Notes under the pieces: generated by a model | Told to the model about the DNA's origin: nothing | What the model saw: the letters and a program-made list of their open reading frames with translations, nothing else | Databases searched by the model: none | In this document: positions 26,725-35,138 of the stretch, piece by piece | Position numbering within the stretch: position 1 is the stretch's first letter | Layout: the number at the start of each line of letters is the position of its first letter | Position numbers and translations under genes: made by a program | Origin: Akkermansiaceae bacterium UBA6138 | GTDB lineage: Bacteria > Verrucomicrobiota > Verrucomicrobiia > Verrucomicrobiales > DEV007 | Length of the DNA: 64,000 nt | Direction of reading: 5' to 3' | NCBI GenBank assembly: GCA_002422425.1 | Contig: DIVG01000076.1 | Span: forward strand, 28,544 to 92,543

Positions 26725-26797
26725 GGAAAGGTAGCTCAGTTGGTAGAGCAGTTGGCTTTTAACCAATTGGTCCTGGGTTCGAGTCCCAGTCTTTCCA
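26725..26797 (+). tRNA. tRNA-Lys (anticodon UUU)
   Basis: Full cloverleaf of 73 nt: acceptor GGAAAGG/TCTTTCC (last pair G-U), D arm GCTC-AGTTGGTA-GAGC, anticodon arm GTTGG-CTTTTAA-CCAAT with anticodon TTT, T arm CTGGG-TTCGAGT-CCCAG, discriminator A. The terminal CCA is not encoded (ACTC follows). Downstream, an 8-bp inverted repeat (26803-26810 with 26833-26840) lies between this gene and the convergent L,D-transpeptidase. Confidence 0.96.
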
Positions 26798-26855
26798 CTC
26801 CCTTCAACCCATTCGGGGAAGGGTCTTCACCCGGGTTGAAAATTCGCCCCTCCCC

Positions 26856-27881
26856 TCACCGACCCTGCGGACGCATGATCGTGAAGTCCGTCCCGCTCGA
26901 GGTCCCGGCATTGCTCGACCCTGCGGTCGTCACGAGGATCGTTCCCGGATGGGCCAGTTCGTAGAGGCGGCGGGCGAAATCGACGGGGATGTGGAGACGA
27001 TTACGGAAGTCTTCGACGGCGGCGGGCGACATTTCCTGCTCGAGTGAGAGCGTCGCCCAGGGGCGGGCCGGACGCCCGGGAACGACGGCAGGCGCGCCGG
27101 GTTCAGTGCCTTCGAGCATGAGGAAAACGCCAGCGGGAATAGGCCGGGCGGGATCGCTCAGGCCGATGGGGCTTTGTCCGATGAGGACGCCGTTGCGGTA
27201 GACGTAGATGGAGAGATCCTTCCCGCTGATGAGAAAGTTGACCGGACCCGACGGGCTGCGCGCCGGATCCCAGATCGTTTTCCCGACCAGCGCCGGAGCA
27301 GGGCGTGACCCCGGATCAACCTTCGATGAGAGCAGGATGGAGGCCGGCTTTTGCGAGGTCGAAGGCTTCGCGTACTTTCGCGTGATCACGACAGTGCCGC
27401 CTTTTTCGGTAATGCCGAAGAGTTTGTCCGAGAACCCGTAGGGCAGGCGGATGCAGCCGTGCGAAGCGGGGTAGCCGGGGAGCTGGCCGGCGTGCATGGC
27501 GATCCCGCTCCAGGTGAGCCGCTGCATGTTCGGCATCTGTGCGCCTTTGTAAATATTCGATTCGTGCACGCGATTTTTTTCGAGAATGGTGAAAACTCCG
27601 TTCGGGGTCTCGTGCCCGGGAGCCCCCGTGCTCACCGTGGAACGCGCGATCTGGACACTGTTGCGGTAGACGTAGGCGACCTGGTCATCAATGCTCACGA
27701 CGACGAGGATGGGCCCCGCCGGCGCGCGTTCGGGATACCATTCGAACTGACCCGGTGCCAGCTTCGGCTCGACGAGGGGCGCTGCGCCCTGCCCCTTTTT
27801 CTTGAAAAGCTGGGCCTCGAGAGGACCGCACGAGGCAGCGAGAGCAAGGACGGCGAGCAGGAAAGCGGAAATATTTTTCAT
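26856..27881 (-). CDS. L,D-transpeptidase with second, degenerate domain
   Basis: 341 residues with an export signal (MKNISAFLLAVLALAASCGP; possible lipoprotein Cys18). The first YkuD domain (about 55-170) is complete: His130 in IAMHAGQLPG and the catalytic SHGCIRLP with Cys143 and Arg145. It cross-links peptidoglycan stem peptides or attaches proteins to them. Residues about 210-330 repeat the beginning of that domain (first copy YVYRNSVQIARS ... PNGVFTILE; second copy YVYRNGVLIGQS ... PAGVFLMLEG) but have no SHGC motif, so the second copy is inactive and may bind substrate or a partner. Stands alone between tRNA-Lys and a 352-bp gap. Confidence 0.9.
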   Translation of the reverse strand: MKNISAFLLAVLALAASCGPLEAQLFKKKGQGAAPLVEPKLAPGQFEWYPERAPAGPILVVVSIDDQVAYVYRNSVQIARSTVSTGAPGHETPNGVFTILEKNRVHESNIYKGAQMPNMQRLTWSGIAMHAGQLPGYPASHGCIRLPYGFSDKLFGITEKGGTVVITRKYAKPSTSQKPASILLSSKVDPGSRPAPALVGKTIWDPARSPSGPVNFLISGKDLSIYVYRNGVLIGQSPIGLSDPARPIPAGVFLMLEGTEPGAPAVVPGRPARPWATLSLEQEMSPAAVEDFRNRLHIPVDFARRLYELAHPGTILVTTAGSSNAGTSSGTDFTIMRPQGR

Positions 27882-27990
27882 TTGGTGCGGGCGGTTGTTA
27901 GTGTCGTTTTGACCCGTGATTTTACAAGTGTCTCTGCAGGCAGGGCGAAAGCATCCCTCCGAAATTCAAAATTTGAAGAGACGGATTTTT

Positions 27991-28076
27991 CCCGCAGATT
28001 CAGGGAGGCCCACAGATTTTCTCTCCTAATAATTTTCCCTCTTGATACAATCTGCTGGCCTCCCTGAATCTGCTGG
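27991..28076. repeat. inverted-repeat element (REP/MITE-like) in intergenic gap
   Basis: Arms of about 28 bp (27991-28018 and 28049-28076) with a perfect 17-bp core GCAGATTCAGGGAGGCC / GGCCTCCCTGAATCTGC, separated by about 30 AT-rich bases; flanking CAGATT is also mirrored. CAGATTCAG-like strings recur as dispersed intergenic elements in many bacteria. The gap 27882-28233 (352 bp) contains this element and no gene. Confidence 0.8.
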
Positions 28077-28233
28077 AGATACCTCATCCACCCCAGAGAG
28101 GCTAACCGCACGACAAACTCCCGTATCTCCCTTCCCTCCCCTTTTTTACTTTGACCGCCACGCCCCGCCACACTAAAACCGTGCGGGACGTTCGTTGCAT
28201 GACGGGCCTCCGCGGACCGTCCTTCCTCTCCTC

Positions 28234-29274
28234 ATGAGTCATCCCGAACTCGCATCGATGCGCTCTCACCTCGCCGCCGGTCAGGTGATTCCGGCGATGC
28301 CGCTGGCGCTCAACGATGACCGCACCTGGTCGGAGCGCTATCAGCGGGCTCTCGTGCGGTATTACCTCGACGCAGGGGCGGGCGGACTGGCCGTGGGCGT
28401 ACACACGACCCAGTTCGAAATCCGTGACCCGCAACATGACCTCCTCGGGACGGTCCTCTCCTGCTGCGCCGCCGAGGTGTCCAGCTACCGCGGTGAAAGC
28501 AGCCCCTTTGCCCTGATCTCGGGAATCTGCGGGACGACCCCGCAGGCGATCCGCGAGGCCGAACTGGCGCGTTCCCTCGGCTACGGGGCCGGACTGCTCA
28601 GCCTCAGCGCGATGCGCGACGCCGACGACGCGACGCTCATCGCCCACTGCCGGGAAATCGCCGAGATCCTCCCGCTGATCGGCTTTTACCTGCAGCCCTC
28701 GATCGGCGGACGGACTTATGACTACCGCTTCTGGCGCGAGTTCGTCACGATCCCGAATGTCGTCGCGATCAAAATCGCCCCCTTCAACCGCTACGCGACA
28801 CTCGAGGTGGTGCGGGCGGTGGCGGAGAGCGGTCGCCGCGACATCGCCCTCTACACCGGCAACGACGACAACATCATCCACGATCTCCTCACGCCTTTCC
28901 CGTGGAGCGATCCACCCCTGCGCATCGTCGGCGGACTGCTCGGGCAATGGGCCGTAGGGACGCGACGGGCCGTCAGCCTGCTCGAGGAGATCCGCTCGGG
29001 CAAAAGATCCGCATCGGAGTGGGCCGCCCTCAATGCCAGACTCACCGATTTTAACAGCGCGATCTTTGATGCAGCGAACGGCTTTGCCGGCTGTATCGCA
29101 GGGATCAATGAAGGGCTGCGGCGCGAGGGGCTGCTGCCTTCGCGGAAATGCCTCGGCGAGCACGAGGTCCTCTCCCCGGGGCAGATCGAAGAGCTCGACC
29201 GGGTCTTTCTCACCTACCCCGAGTGGCACGACTCGTGTTTCATCGAGGCGCATCTCGATCGGTGGCTGACCTGA
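28234..29274 (+). CDS. DapA-like (dihydrodipicolinate synthase family) aldolase
   Basis: 346 residues from ATG 28234. A TIM-barrel of the class I aldolase type: VIPAMPLALNDDRTWSE near the start, AGAGGLAVGVHTTQFEI in place of the usual GGTGE motif region, the Tyr-containing FYLQPSIGG (about 150) and a candidate Schiff-base Lys in NVVAIKIAPFNRY (about 173). Longer than true DapA (about 290) and lacking its typical motifs, so a keto-acid aldolase or lyase in sugar-acid breakdown is likelier than lysine biosynthesis. It precedes an RraA-like aldolase gene by 72 bp on the same strand, and both meet the mlrC-lactonase pair tail to tail; a small catabolic cluster is possible. Confidence 0.85.
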   Translation: MSHPELASMRSHLAAGQVIPAMPLALNDDRTWSERYQRALVRYYLDAGAGGLAVGVHTTQFEIRDPQHDLLGTVLSCCAAEVSSYRGESSPFALISGICGTTPQAIREAELARSLGYGAGLLSLSAMRDADDATLIAHCREIAEILPLIGFYLQPSIGGRTYDYRFWREFVTIPNVVAIKIAPFNRYATLEVVRAVAESGRRDIALYTGNDDNIIHDLLTPFPWSDPPLRIVGGLLGQWAVGTRRAVSLLEEIRSGKRSASEWAALNARLTDFNSAIFDAANGFAGCIAGINEGLRREGLLPSRKCLGEHEVLSPGQIEELDRVFLTYPEWHDSCFIEAHLDRWLT

Positions 29275-29346
29275 TTACCTGAAAAGGGACGTGGATTCGT
29301 CACAAGCCACTCTCGACAAAGGCATTCCCGATGTCACTCTAGGGAC

Positions 29347-29997
29347 ATGACCCTTTCCCTGATCGAAGATCTGCAATCCCTCTATTCGGCCGTCGTCGCC
29401 GACGTCCTTGATGCCCACGGTTACCCCAACCAGGTCCTCACCCCGGCGGTGCGGGCACTCACTCCGGTGACACGAATTGCCGGTCGGATCTTCACTCTGA
29501 AAGCCGAGGTCGTCGATGAGGTCCCCGAGCGTCCCTACGAACTCGAGATGGCCGCGATCGACACGGCCGCGCGCGGTGATGTTCTCGTCGTCGATGCGAA
29601 TCACGATCAGAGCTGCGCCTTCTGGGGCGAACTGCTCAGCACCGCCTGCCTCGCCAAGGGCATCGGCGGAGTCGTCATGACCGGGTGCACCCGCGATCTC
29701 TGGGCGCTCAATCAGCTAGACTTTCCTGTCTTCGGGATCGGCGCCTCCCCCGCCGACAGCAAGGGCCGTCTCGACGTCACCGGGATCCGCGAACCCATCC
29801 TCATCGACGGGGTCATCGCGAGACAGGGCGACTACATTCTCGGTGACCTCGACGGCGTTGTCATCATTCCCGAGGCCGTCGCGAGCGAAGTCATCGCCGC
29901 CGCCAAGGCCAAGGTCGCGGGCGAAAACACCGTCCGTGAAGAACTCGCCGCCGGGGTGCCCGTGGGCGAGGTCTTCCGGAAGCACGGGATCCTATGA
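29347..29997 (+). CDS. RraA-like / HMG-aldolase-family protein
   Basis: 216 residues. Family features: LYSAVVADVLDAHG at the N terminus, AARGDVLVVDANHDQSCAFWGELLSTAC with the conserved G-E-L and A-x-x-x-G region, GGVVMTGCTRDLWAL (Arg-Asp of the metal/oxaloacetate site about 118), and GDYILGDLDGVVIIP (about 163). Family members are class II aldolases cleaving 4-hydroxy-4-methyl-2-oxoglutarate or 4-carboxy-4-hydroxy-2-oxoadipate, or RNase E inhibitors. The aldolase role fits the catabolic neighbours better. The usual D-G-x-x-R-D motif reads T-G-C-T-R-D. Stop is directly adjacent to the stop of the convergent mlrC gene. Confidence 0.85.
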   Translation: MTLSLIEDLQSLYSAVVADVLDAHGYPNQVLTPAVRALTPVTRIAGRIFTLKAEVVDEVPERPYELEMAAIDTAARGDVLVVDANHDQSCAFWGELLSTACLAKGIGGVVMTGCTRDLWALNQLDFPVFGIGASPADSKGRLDVTGIREPILIDGVIARQGDYILGDLDGVVIIPEAVASEVIAAAKAKVAGENTVREELAAGVPVGEVFRKHGIL

Positions 29998-31473
29998 TCA
30001 CTTCTCAAACGGGAAAAGCGGAACGCGGCGGTGCCGGTAGGCGAGCTTCGTCATGTCCGCCCGGGTCACGCCGGGCGAATCGACGTGGAGGAAGCCGCCG
30101 CGCGCGATGGGGGCATAGGCCGCCATTGGGGCGATGACCCCTTTGGCGATGATACCGTCGAATGACTCCGACTCCACCCCGTTGCTCGTGAGTTGCGCGA
30201 GGCTGAAGGGAGCCATGCGACGCGTCGTCACCATCAGAACGAGCCCCCCGCCCTCTTCCTCAAGCACGGCGGTCGGGCCCTGATCAAAAACCGAAAACCC
30301 TCCGTGCCGCGCCTCGGCTTCGTGGAAAATCCCGTCACTGAGCGAGCGCACGAGAAAGCGTCCGCGCAGCGGATCCGCCGGATCGCCGACGGCCGTTTTG
30401 ATGATGGCTCCGACTCCCGCTTCAGAGGCGAGACGAGCCGCCGCTGCATCGTGAAGGCAGGCAAAAAGACGCGTCGTGTCTCCCCTTTGCCTCCAGGCCT
30501 GAATGATCGCGGTGCTGTCCGCCGGGGAGCCGCCGCCGACGTTGTCGCCCATGTCGAGGAGCACGACGGGACGCTCCCGACTTTTCGCGACCCGATCGAG
30601 GGCCTCGTCCATCCCGAGAAAGACCGGATCAAAATCGGCGCGTCGCTTCCAGAGGATCGCGGCGAGTGCATCGGCCGCTTCCTGTGCTTTTGTCAGGGCA
30701 CCGGGTCCATCGCCGAGAACGAGAAGAGACGAGCCCATTAGCTCGACGTCGGCATAGGGAAAACCCAGGATGACCGAGCCGCCGAGGAGTCCGGGTTGCG
30801 AGAAAAGCGCCGCGGCCTCCGCGTAAAAGGACGCAAGAGGTTCGACCGAGGTGTTCTGGCACTGGATATTGATCGCGAGCGGCGGATAGGCCGCCGCCTG
30901 GCCCGGGACGATCTCGCCCGCGAGAGTGCGGGCCATCAGCGTCGCCGCCTTTTTTCCCGTCTCGCGCTGGTCGAGATGGGGATTGGTCGCGTAGGCAACG
31001 ATGGCGTCGGTCGCCGCGACCATGGCCGGAGTAAGATTCGCATGCGGGTCGAGCGTCGCGATGAGCGGCGTCCCCTCACCGATCTCTTCGCGGAGACGGG
31101 TGAGCCATTCCCCGTCGGCATCGGGATAGCCCTCCGCGACGGTGGCTCCGTGAGGAGCGGCAAGATACCCGTCGAGCGGGCCGGCACTCGCGATCGCTTC
31201 GAGCAGCTCCGCAACGAGGCCCTCAAAGTCCTCTTGTTTGATGACGCCGTAGGGCAGCGCCCGCGCGAGGAAGAGCGGGACCGCCTCAAGGCCCGCTTCG
31301 TCGAGTCCGGCAAAAAAGCCGCCGACCTCGTGCGGAGCCCCGGCCATGGCTTCGCGGATCGCCTCACCGTGCAGGAGCAGGTCCGCTTCGAAATGCGCCC
31401 GCGTCGTGACCCCGGCGATGAAGGTGTTCGACTCCTGCAGGAGCCCGACGATCCCAACCCGGCGGCGTTTCAT
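29998..31473 (-). CDS. M81-family metallopeptidase (MlrC-like)
   Basis: 491 residues. MlrC (microcystinase C) is a zinc peptidase that finishes microcystin breakdown by cutting the linear tetrapeptide; most relatives act on unknown substrates. Seen: RRVGIVGLLQESNTF at the start, DGYLAAPHGATVAEGYPDADG, zinc ligands in IATLDPHANLTP (about 138-149) and NPHLDQRETG (about 163), then LLDMGDNVGGGSPADS (about 305), all family signatures. Its ATG overlaps the stop of the lactonase gene by 4 bp (31470-31473), so the two are translationally coupled. Nothing shows that microcystin is the substrate. Confidence 0.9.
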   Translation of the reverse strand: MKRRRVGIVGLLQESNTFIAGVTTRAHFEADLLLHGEAIREAMAGAPHEVGGFFAGLDEAGLEAVPLFLARALPYGVIKQEDFEGLVAELLEAIASAGPLDGYLAAPHGATVAEGYPDADGEWLTRLREEIGEGTPLIATLDPHANLTPAMVAATDAIVAYATNPHLDQRETGKKAATLMARTLAGEIVPGQAAAYPPLAINIQCQNTSVEPLASFYAEAAALFSQPGLLGGSVILGFPYADVELMGSSLLVLGDGPGALTKAQEAADALAAILWKRRADFDPVFLGMDEALDRVAKSRERPVVLLDMGDNVGGGSPADSTAIIQAWRQRGDTTRLFACLHDAAAARLASEAGVGAIIKTAVGDPADPLRGRFLVRSLSDGIFHEAEARHGGFSVFDQGPTAVLEEEGGGLVLMVTTRRMAPFSLAQLTSNGVESESFDGIIAKGVIAPMAAYAPIARGGFLHVDSPGVTRADMTKLAYRHRRVPLFPFEK

Positions 31474-32600
31474 TTCACCGGCACAAAGCGGATGCAGACA
31501 GGGCTCCAGACCGCGATTTCGGAATCGGCGAAGGTCAGTTTACCCGTCGCCTCGTCGATCGCGAAGACCGTCACCGAGCGGGACTGCTGTCCCGCCGCGA
31601 GGAGCCACTTGCCCGAGGGCGAGACCGCGAAGTTGCGCGGGACCTTGCCGCGGATGGGCTCGTTCGCGAGGTAGCTCAGCTCTCCACTGGCCTCGTTGAT
31701 GCCGTAGGCGACGATGGAGTCGTGCCCGCGGTTCGAGCCGTAGACAAATCGTCCTTTCGGATGAACCACGACCTCGGCGGTCGAGCCGACCTTTTCCGTC
31801 CCGGGCGGGAGCGTGCTGAGCGATTGCAGTTCGGTGAGTTCTCCCGAAGCCTTGTCGACGCGGAAAGCGGTCATCATCAGAGTCATTTCATTGATGAGAT
31901 AGGCAAAGGCCCCGTCGGGCCGGAAGGCGAAATGCCGCGGACCCGATGCCGGTGCGATGACCGTCTCGCCCGAGGCGATGAGGGCTCCGGTCGCGGGATC
32001 GACGGCGTATCGGTAAATGCGGTCCGTCCCGAGATCGGCCGCATAGGCAAAACGCCCGTCGGGGGAAAAGTTGATTGAGTGGGCGTGCGGGCCTTTTTGC
32101 CGGGTCGGATGCACGCTGCTGCCGACGTGCTGGATCACCGTGACCGGCTCGGAAAGAGCGCCGTCATCGGCGACGCGGTAGCTCGCAACACTGCCGCCGC
32201 CGTAGTTCGCCACGGCGAGGGTCTTGCCATCGGGACTCAGGGAGACGTGGCAGGGTCCGCCGCCGCCCGCGCGCACCGTGTTGATGAGTTCGAGCGATCC
32301 GCTCTCGAGGATACGGAAGGCGCTCACTTCGCCCTCCCCGTTCGCCCCCGCGACCTCCGAGACCGCGTAGAGCGTTTTGCCCGAAGGAGCGACCGCGAGG
32401 AAAGAAGGATTTTTCATCTCCGCCGCGAGGGCGAGCTGGCCGAACTTGCCCGTGCTGTCGTCAAAGGCCGCGTGGTAGATGCCCTGCGATTCGCCCTCCT
32501 TCGTGTAAGTGCCGAAATAGACCCGGCTCTGCCCGGCGGTCGCAGGACCATAGCTACAAATCAGAGCGAAAAGAGGGAGCAGCAAAAGGCGAATCGTCAT
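31470..32600 (-). CDS. secreted lactonase-family seven-bladed propeller (6-phosphogluconolactonase-like)
   Basis: 376 residues from ATG 32600, giving a signal peptide (MTIRLLLLPLFALICSYGPATAG). Repeating blades start with RVYFGTYTKEGESQGIY and contain NPSFLAVAPSGKTLYAVSE, GPCHVSLSPDGKTLAVANYGGGS, HAHSINFSPDGRFAYAADLG and GPRHFAFRPDGAFAYLINE, the pattern of YbhE/Pgl-type lactonases. The fold hydrolyses sugar lactones; the secretion signal means a periplasmic lactone (for instance the product of a PVC dehydrogenase) is more likely than 6-phosphogluconolactone. Coupled to mlrC by an ATGA overlap and divergent from the PHP gene (195-bp gap without recognised elements). Confidence 0.9.
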   Translation of the reverse strand: MTIRLLLLPLFALICSYGPATAGQSRVYFGTYTKEGESQGIYHAAFDDSTGKFGQLALAAEMKNPSFLAVAPSGKTLYAVSEVAGANGEGEVSAFRILESGSLELINTVRAGGGGPCHVSLSPDGKTLAVANYGGGSVASYRVADDGALSEPVTVIQHVGSSVHPTRQKGPHAHSINFSPDGRFAYAADLGTDRIYRYAVDPATGALIASGETVIAPASGPRHFAFRPDGAFAYLINEMTLMMTAFRVDKASGELTELQSLSTLPPGTEKVGSTAEVVVHPKGRFVYGSNRGHDSIVAYGINEASGELSYLANEPIRGKVPRNFAVSPSGKWLLAAGQQSRSVTVFAIDEATGKLTFADSEIAVWSPVCIRFVPVK

Positions 32601-32795
32601 TCCGTAATGTCGCAAGCGCGGAGGATTTCGCCAAGCCCGAAATAGGACAAAATACAGTGCGGTCGTATCCGAAAAACTGAAAAGAGAGTCAGAGACAGGT
32701 CAGTCGGGGCCACCTTCACCACATGGTCCGCTCTCCCTGATGAGGCCATTCGCTCCGCTTGCTCTCCCGCTGCGGTCACTGCTATCATTCACCAA

Positions 32796-34019
32796 ATGAA
32801 GCTGATTCCCCTTTTCCTTCTGATTACTCTTCCCCTCGCGGCGCAGGACTACGACACCCGCGCCTGGTTCAAGGGCAACACGCACACCCACTCGCTCTGG
32901 AGCGACGGGAATGACTTTCCCGAGATGATCTTCAGCTGGTATCGCGAACACGGCTACGACTTCGTGGCCATGAGCGATCACAACGTCCTTCAACAGGGCG
33001 ATAAGTGGATGGACCTCGAGTCCATCCGCAAACGCCAGAAGGCGGTCGGACGCACGGCGGTGATGAAGGCCGAGGCGCGTTTCGGCAAGGACTGGTTGCG
33101 CCACGAAACGCGTGAGGGCAAGGAGGGGATCGTGCTTAAAACGCTCGACGAGTGCCGCGCCGCCCTCGAAAAGCCGGGCGAGTTTTATCTGCTGCGCGCC
33201 GAAGAGATGTCAAATTCCGGCCAAAAGAAACCCGTCCACATCAACGTCCTCAATCTCGACACCGTGATCGATGCGATCAACGATGATACCGCCACTCCGC
33301 GCGAAGTGCTGCGCCGCAGCATGCAGGCGATCCGCGCGCACGGGGAAAAGACAGGCCGTCCCATTCTCGCCCACCTCAATCACCCGAACTTCCAGTGGGC
33401 TCTCACCGCCGAAGACCTCGCCGATGTCGCCGAGGGCACCTACTTCGAGGTCTACAACGGTCATCCCGGCATTAACCACCTCGGCGACGAGACCCGTCCC
33501 GGGGATGAAAAGATCTGGGACATCGCCAACACGATCCGCCTCGCCGAACTCGATCTGCCACCTCTCCTCGGCTTTGCCACGGACGACTCCCACACCTACC
33601 ACGGCGAGGACGTCTCGCCCGGACGCGGGTGGGTCATGGTAGGGGCAAAGGAACTGAACGGCGACTCGCTCATCGAAGCGATGCACGCCGGACGTTTCTA
33701 CGCGAGTTCGGGTGTCGTTCTCGATGAGATTCGCTTCGACAAGGATAAGGGCACCCTCTTCCTCAAGATCACCCCGGTCGAAGGAGTCGAGTTCACGACC
33801 GCCTTTATCGGCACCCGCAAGAGCTACGACGCCGCTGCGGCGGAGACGGGCATCGGTGAAGTCTTCGCCACAGTGGAGGGCAACAGTGCCGGTTTCACCA
33901 TCCCCGACGACGCGATCTACCTTCGTGCCACGATCACCTCAAGCCGCAAACACCCGAATCCATCCTTCCCCGATCAAATGGAGCAGGCCTGGGTGCAGCC
34001 CGTCGGCTGGGAAAAGTAG
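32796..34019 (+). CDS. secreted PHP-domain metallohydrolase
   Basis: 407 residues. Signal peptide MKLIPLFLLITLPLAAQ. PHP metal-site motifs appear from the first mature residues: FKGNTHTHSLWSDG (about 24-37), FVAMSDHNVL (about 58), ILAHLNHPNFQW (about 193) and FATDDSHTYHGED (about 265), then GRFYASSGVVL. Related to the CehA-like protein at 14481-16361 but without its beta-rich N-terminal half. Predicted phosphoester or ester hydrolase in the envelope; substrate unknown. Ends 6 bp before the stop of convergent menE. Confidence 0.85.
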   Translation: MKLIPLFLLITLPLAAQDYDTRAWFKGNTHTHSLWSDGNDFPEMIFSWYREHGYDFVAMSDHNVLQQGDKWMDLESIRKRQKAVGRTAVMKAEARFGKDWLRHETREGKEGIVLKTLDECRAALEKPGEFYLLRAEEMSNSGQKKPVHINVLNLDTVIDAINDDTATPREVLRRSMQAIRAHGEKTGRPILAHLNHPNFQWALTAEDLADVAEGTYFEVYNGHPGINHLGDETRPGDEKIWDIANTIRLAELDLPPLLGFATDDSHTYHGEDVSPGRGWVMVGAKELNGDSLIEAMHAGRFYASSGVVLDEIRFDKDKGTLFLKITPVEGVEFTTAFIGTRKSYDAAAAETGIGEVFATVEGNSAGFTIPDDAIYLRATITSSRKHPNPSFPDQMEQAWVQPVGWEK

Positions 34020-34025
34020 GTCACC

Positions 34026-35138
34026 TCACAAGCTCGCGGCGACCCCGGCGCGGTCGATCTTTCCCGCGTCGGTGCGAGGCAGTTGCCTGAGCGTGACGAC
34101 GCGGCTGACCTGCTCGATTGCCGCGAGGCCTTCGTTAAAAATCGCGAGGGCTTTTTCCGTTTCGCCGACGGCAAGACCCTCGAGCACGAGAGCGAGTTCG
34201 TGCTCCCTACGATCGTGCGGCAAAGCGACGACCAGCCCGGTCAAGCCGCAGGCCGCAACCCGCTCACTCAATAACGAAAGCGAGACCAGCTCGCCCGAGA
34301 CTTTCACGAGATCGTCACCCCGTCCGAGAAAGCGCAGTTCTCTCCCGCGCAACTCGACTCGGTCCCCCGTCGTGAACCAGCCCTCGTCATCCCGTGCCGT
34401 GTCGAAGGACCATCCGCAACCCCCTTTCGTCGCGTAGCCGGAAAAAAGCGCCTCGCCCCGTATCCGCAGCCGTCCCTCCGCTCCGGTCGCGGCTTCCCAG
34501 ATCGGCAGCAGCGGCAGCCAGTCAATCGCCCCGCCCGTGCTCGTCGCGATCTGCGAGGCGGACTCGGACATGCCGTAGGTCGCCCACACCGGCCACCCGA
34601 GAGCGCGCGCCTTCTCCACCAGCAGCGGATCGATCCGACCACCGCCGAGAAAGACTCCTCGAAGACTCGACGGAACTTTCGCCTTCGCCCTGACAAGATC
34701 ACCCACGTGAACCGGTGTCAGCGAGGTCAGCGTGGCGCGCGACTCCCCGATGGCCGCGATCAAAGCCTCTCCGCCCCGCGTCCAGGCATCCCACGCCATC
34801 GGAAAAACCGTCGCCCCGTTGCAGGCCGCCCGGGCGAAGATCCCGAGACCGCCGACGTGAAAGGTCGAAAGTCCGCCGAGCCAGACATCGCGGTCGGTCA
34901 CGCCGCAATGAGCATTGACCGCCCGTGCCGAAGTGAGGAGAGCCGACTTTGCCAGCACGACGAACTTGGCCGCACCGCTTGATCCCGAGGTCGCAATCAC
35001 AACCGATGAGTGCAGCCCGCAATCCGATTCGAGAAAGTCGCGCAGCCCGGTCGAATCGACGGGACGCTTCGGGTTCAGGCGAATATCGATCGCGGCCGAT
35101 TCCCAGTAAGCCAAAGAATTCAGATCAATCGCTTCCAT
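34026..35138 (-). CDS. menE: o-succinylbenzoate--CoA ligase
   Basis: 370 residues. ANL-superfamily enzyme that adenylates o-succinylbenzoate and transfers it to CoA. Motifs: SVVIATSGSSGAAKFV P-loop (about 45-60), VWATYGMSESASQIA (about 190), DDEGWFTTGDRVELRG (about 250), and RTDAGKIDR with the C-terminal catalytic Lys. Short for the superfamily, as usual for MenE. Its start overlaps menC by 19 bp, so it is the last gene of menB-menA-menC-menE. The P-loop proline seen in most members (SSGxPK) is Ala here, a tolerated change. Confidence 0.9.
   Translation of the reverse strand: MEAIDLNSLAYWESAAIDIRLNPKRPVDSTGLRDFLESDCGLHSSVVIATSGSSGAAKFVVLAKSALLTSARAVNAHCGVTDRDVWLGGLSTFHVGGLGIFARAACNGATVFPMAWDAWTRGGEALIAAIGESRATLTSLTPVHVGDLVRAKAKVPSSLRGVFLGGGRIDPLLVEKARALGWPVWATYGMSESASQIATSTGGAIDWLPLLPIWEAATGAEGRLRIRGEALFSGYATKGGCGWSFDTARDDEGWFTTGDRVELRGRELRFLGRGDDLVKVSGELVSLSLLSERVAACGLTGLVVALPHDRREHELALVLEGLAVGETEKALAIFNEGLAAIEQVSRVVTLRQLPRTDAGKIDRAGVAASL

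Noticed and set aside
28102..29253. Long minus-strand open frame (383 codons) opposite the DapA-like gene
   Set aside because: No recognisable motif; the plus strand encodes a full aldolase-family protein.
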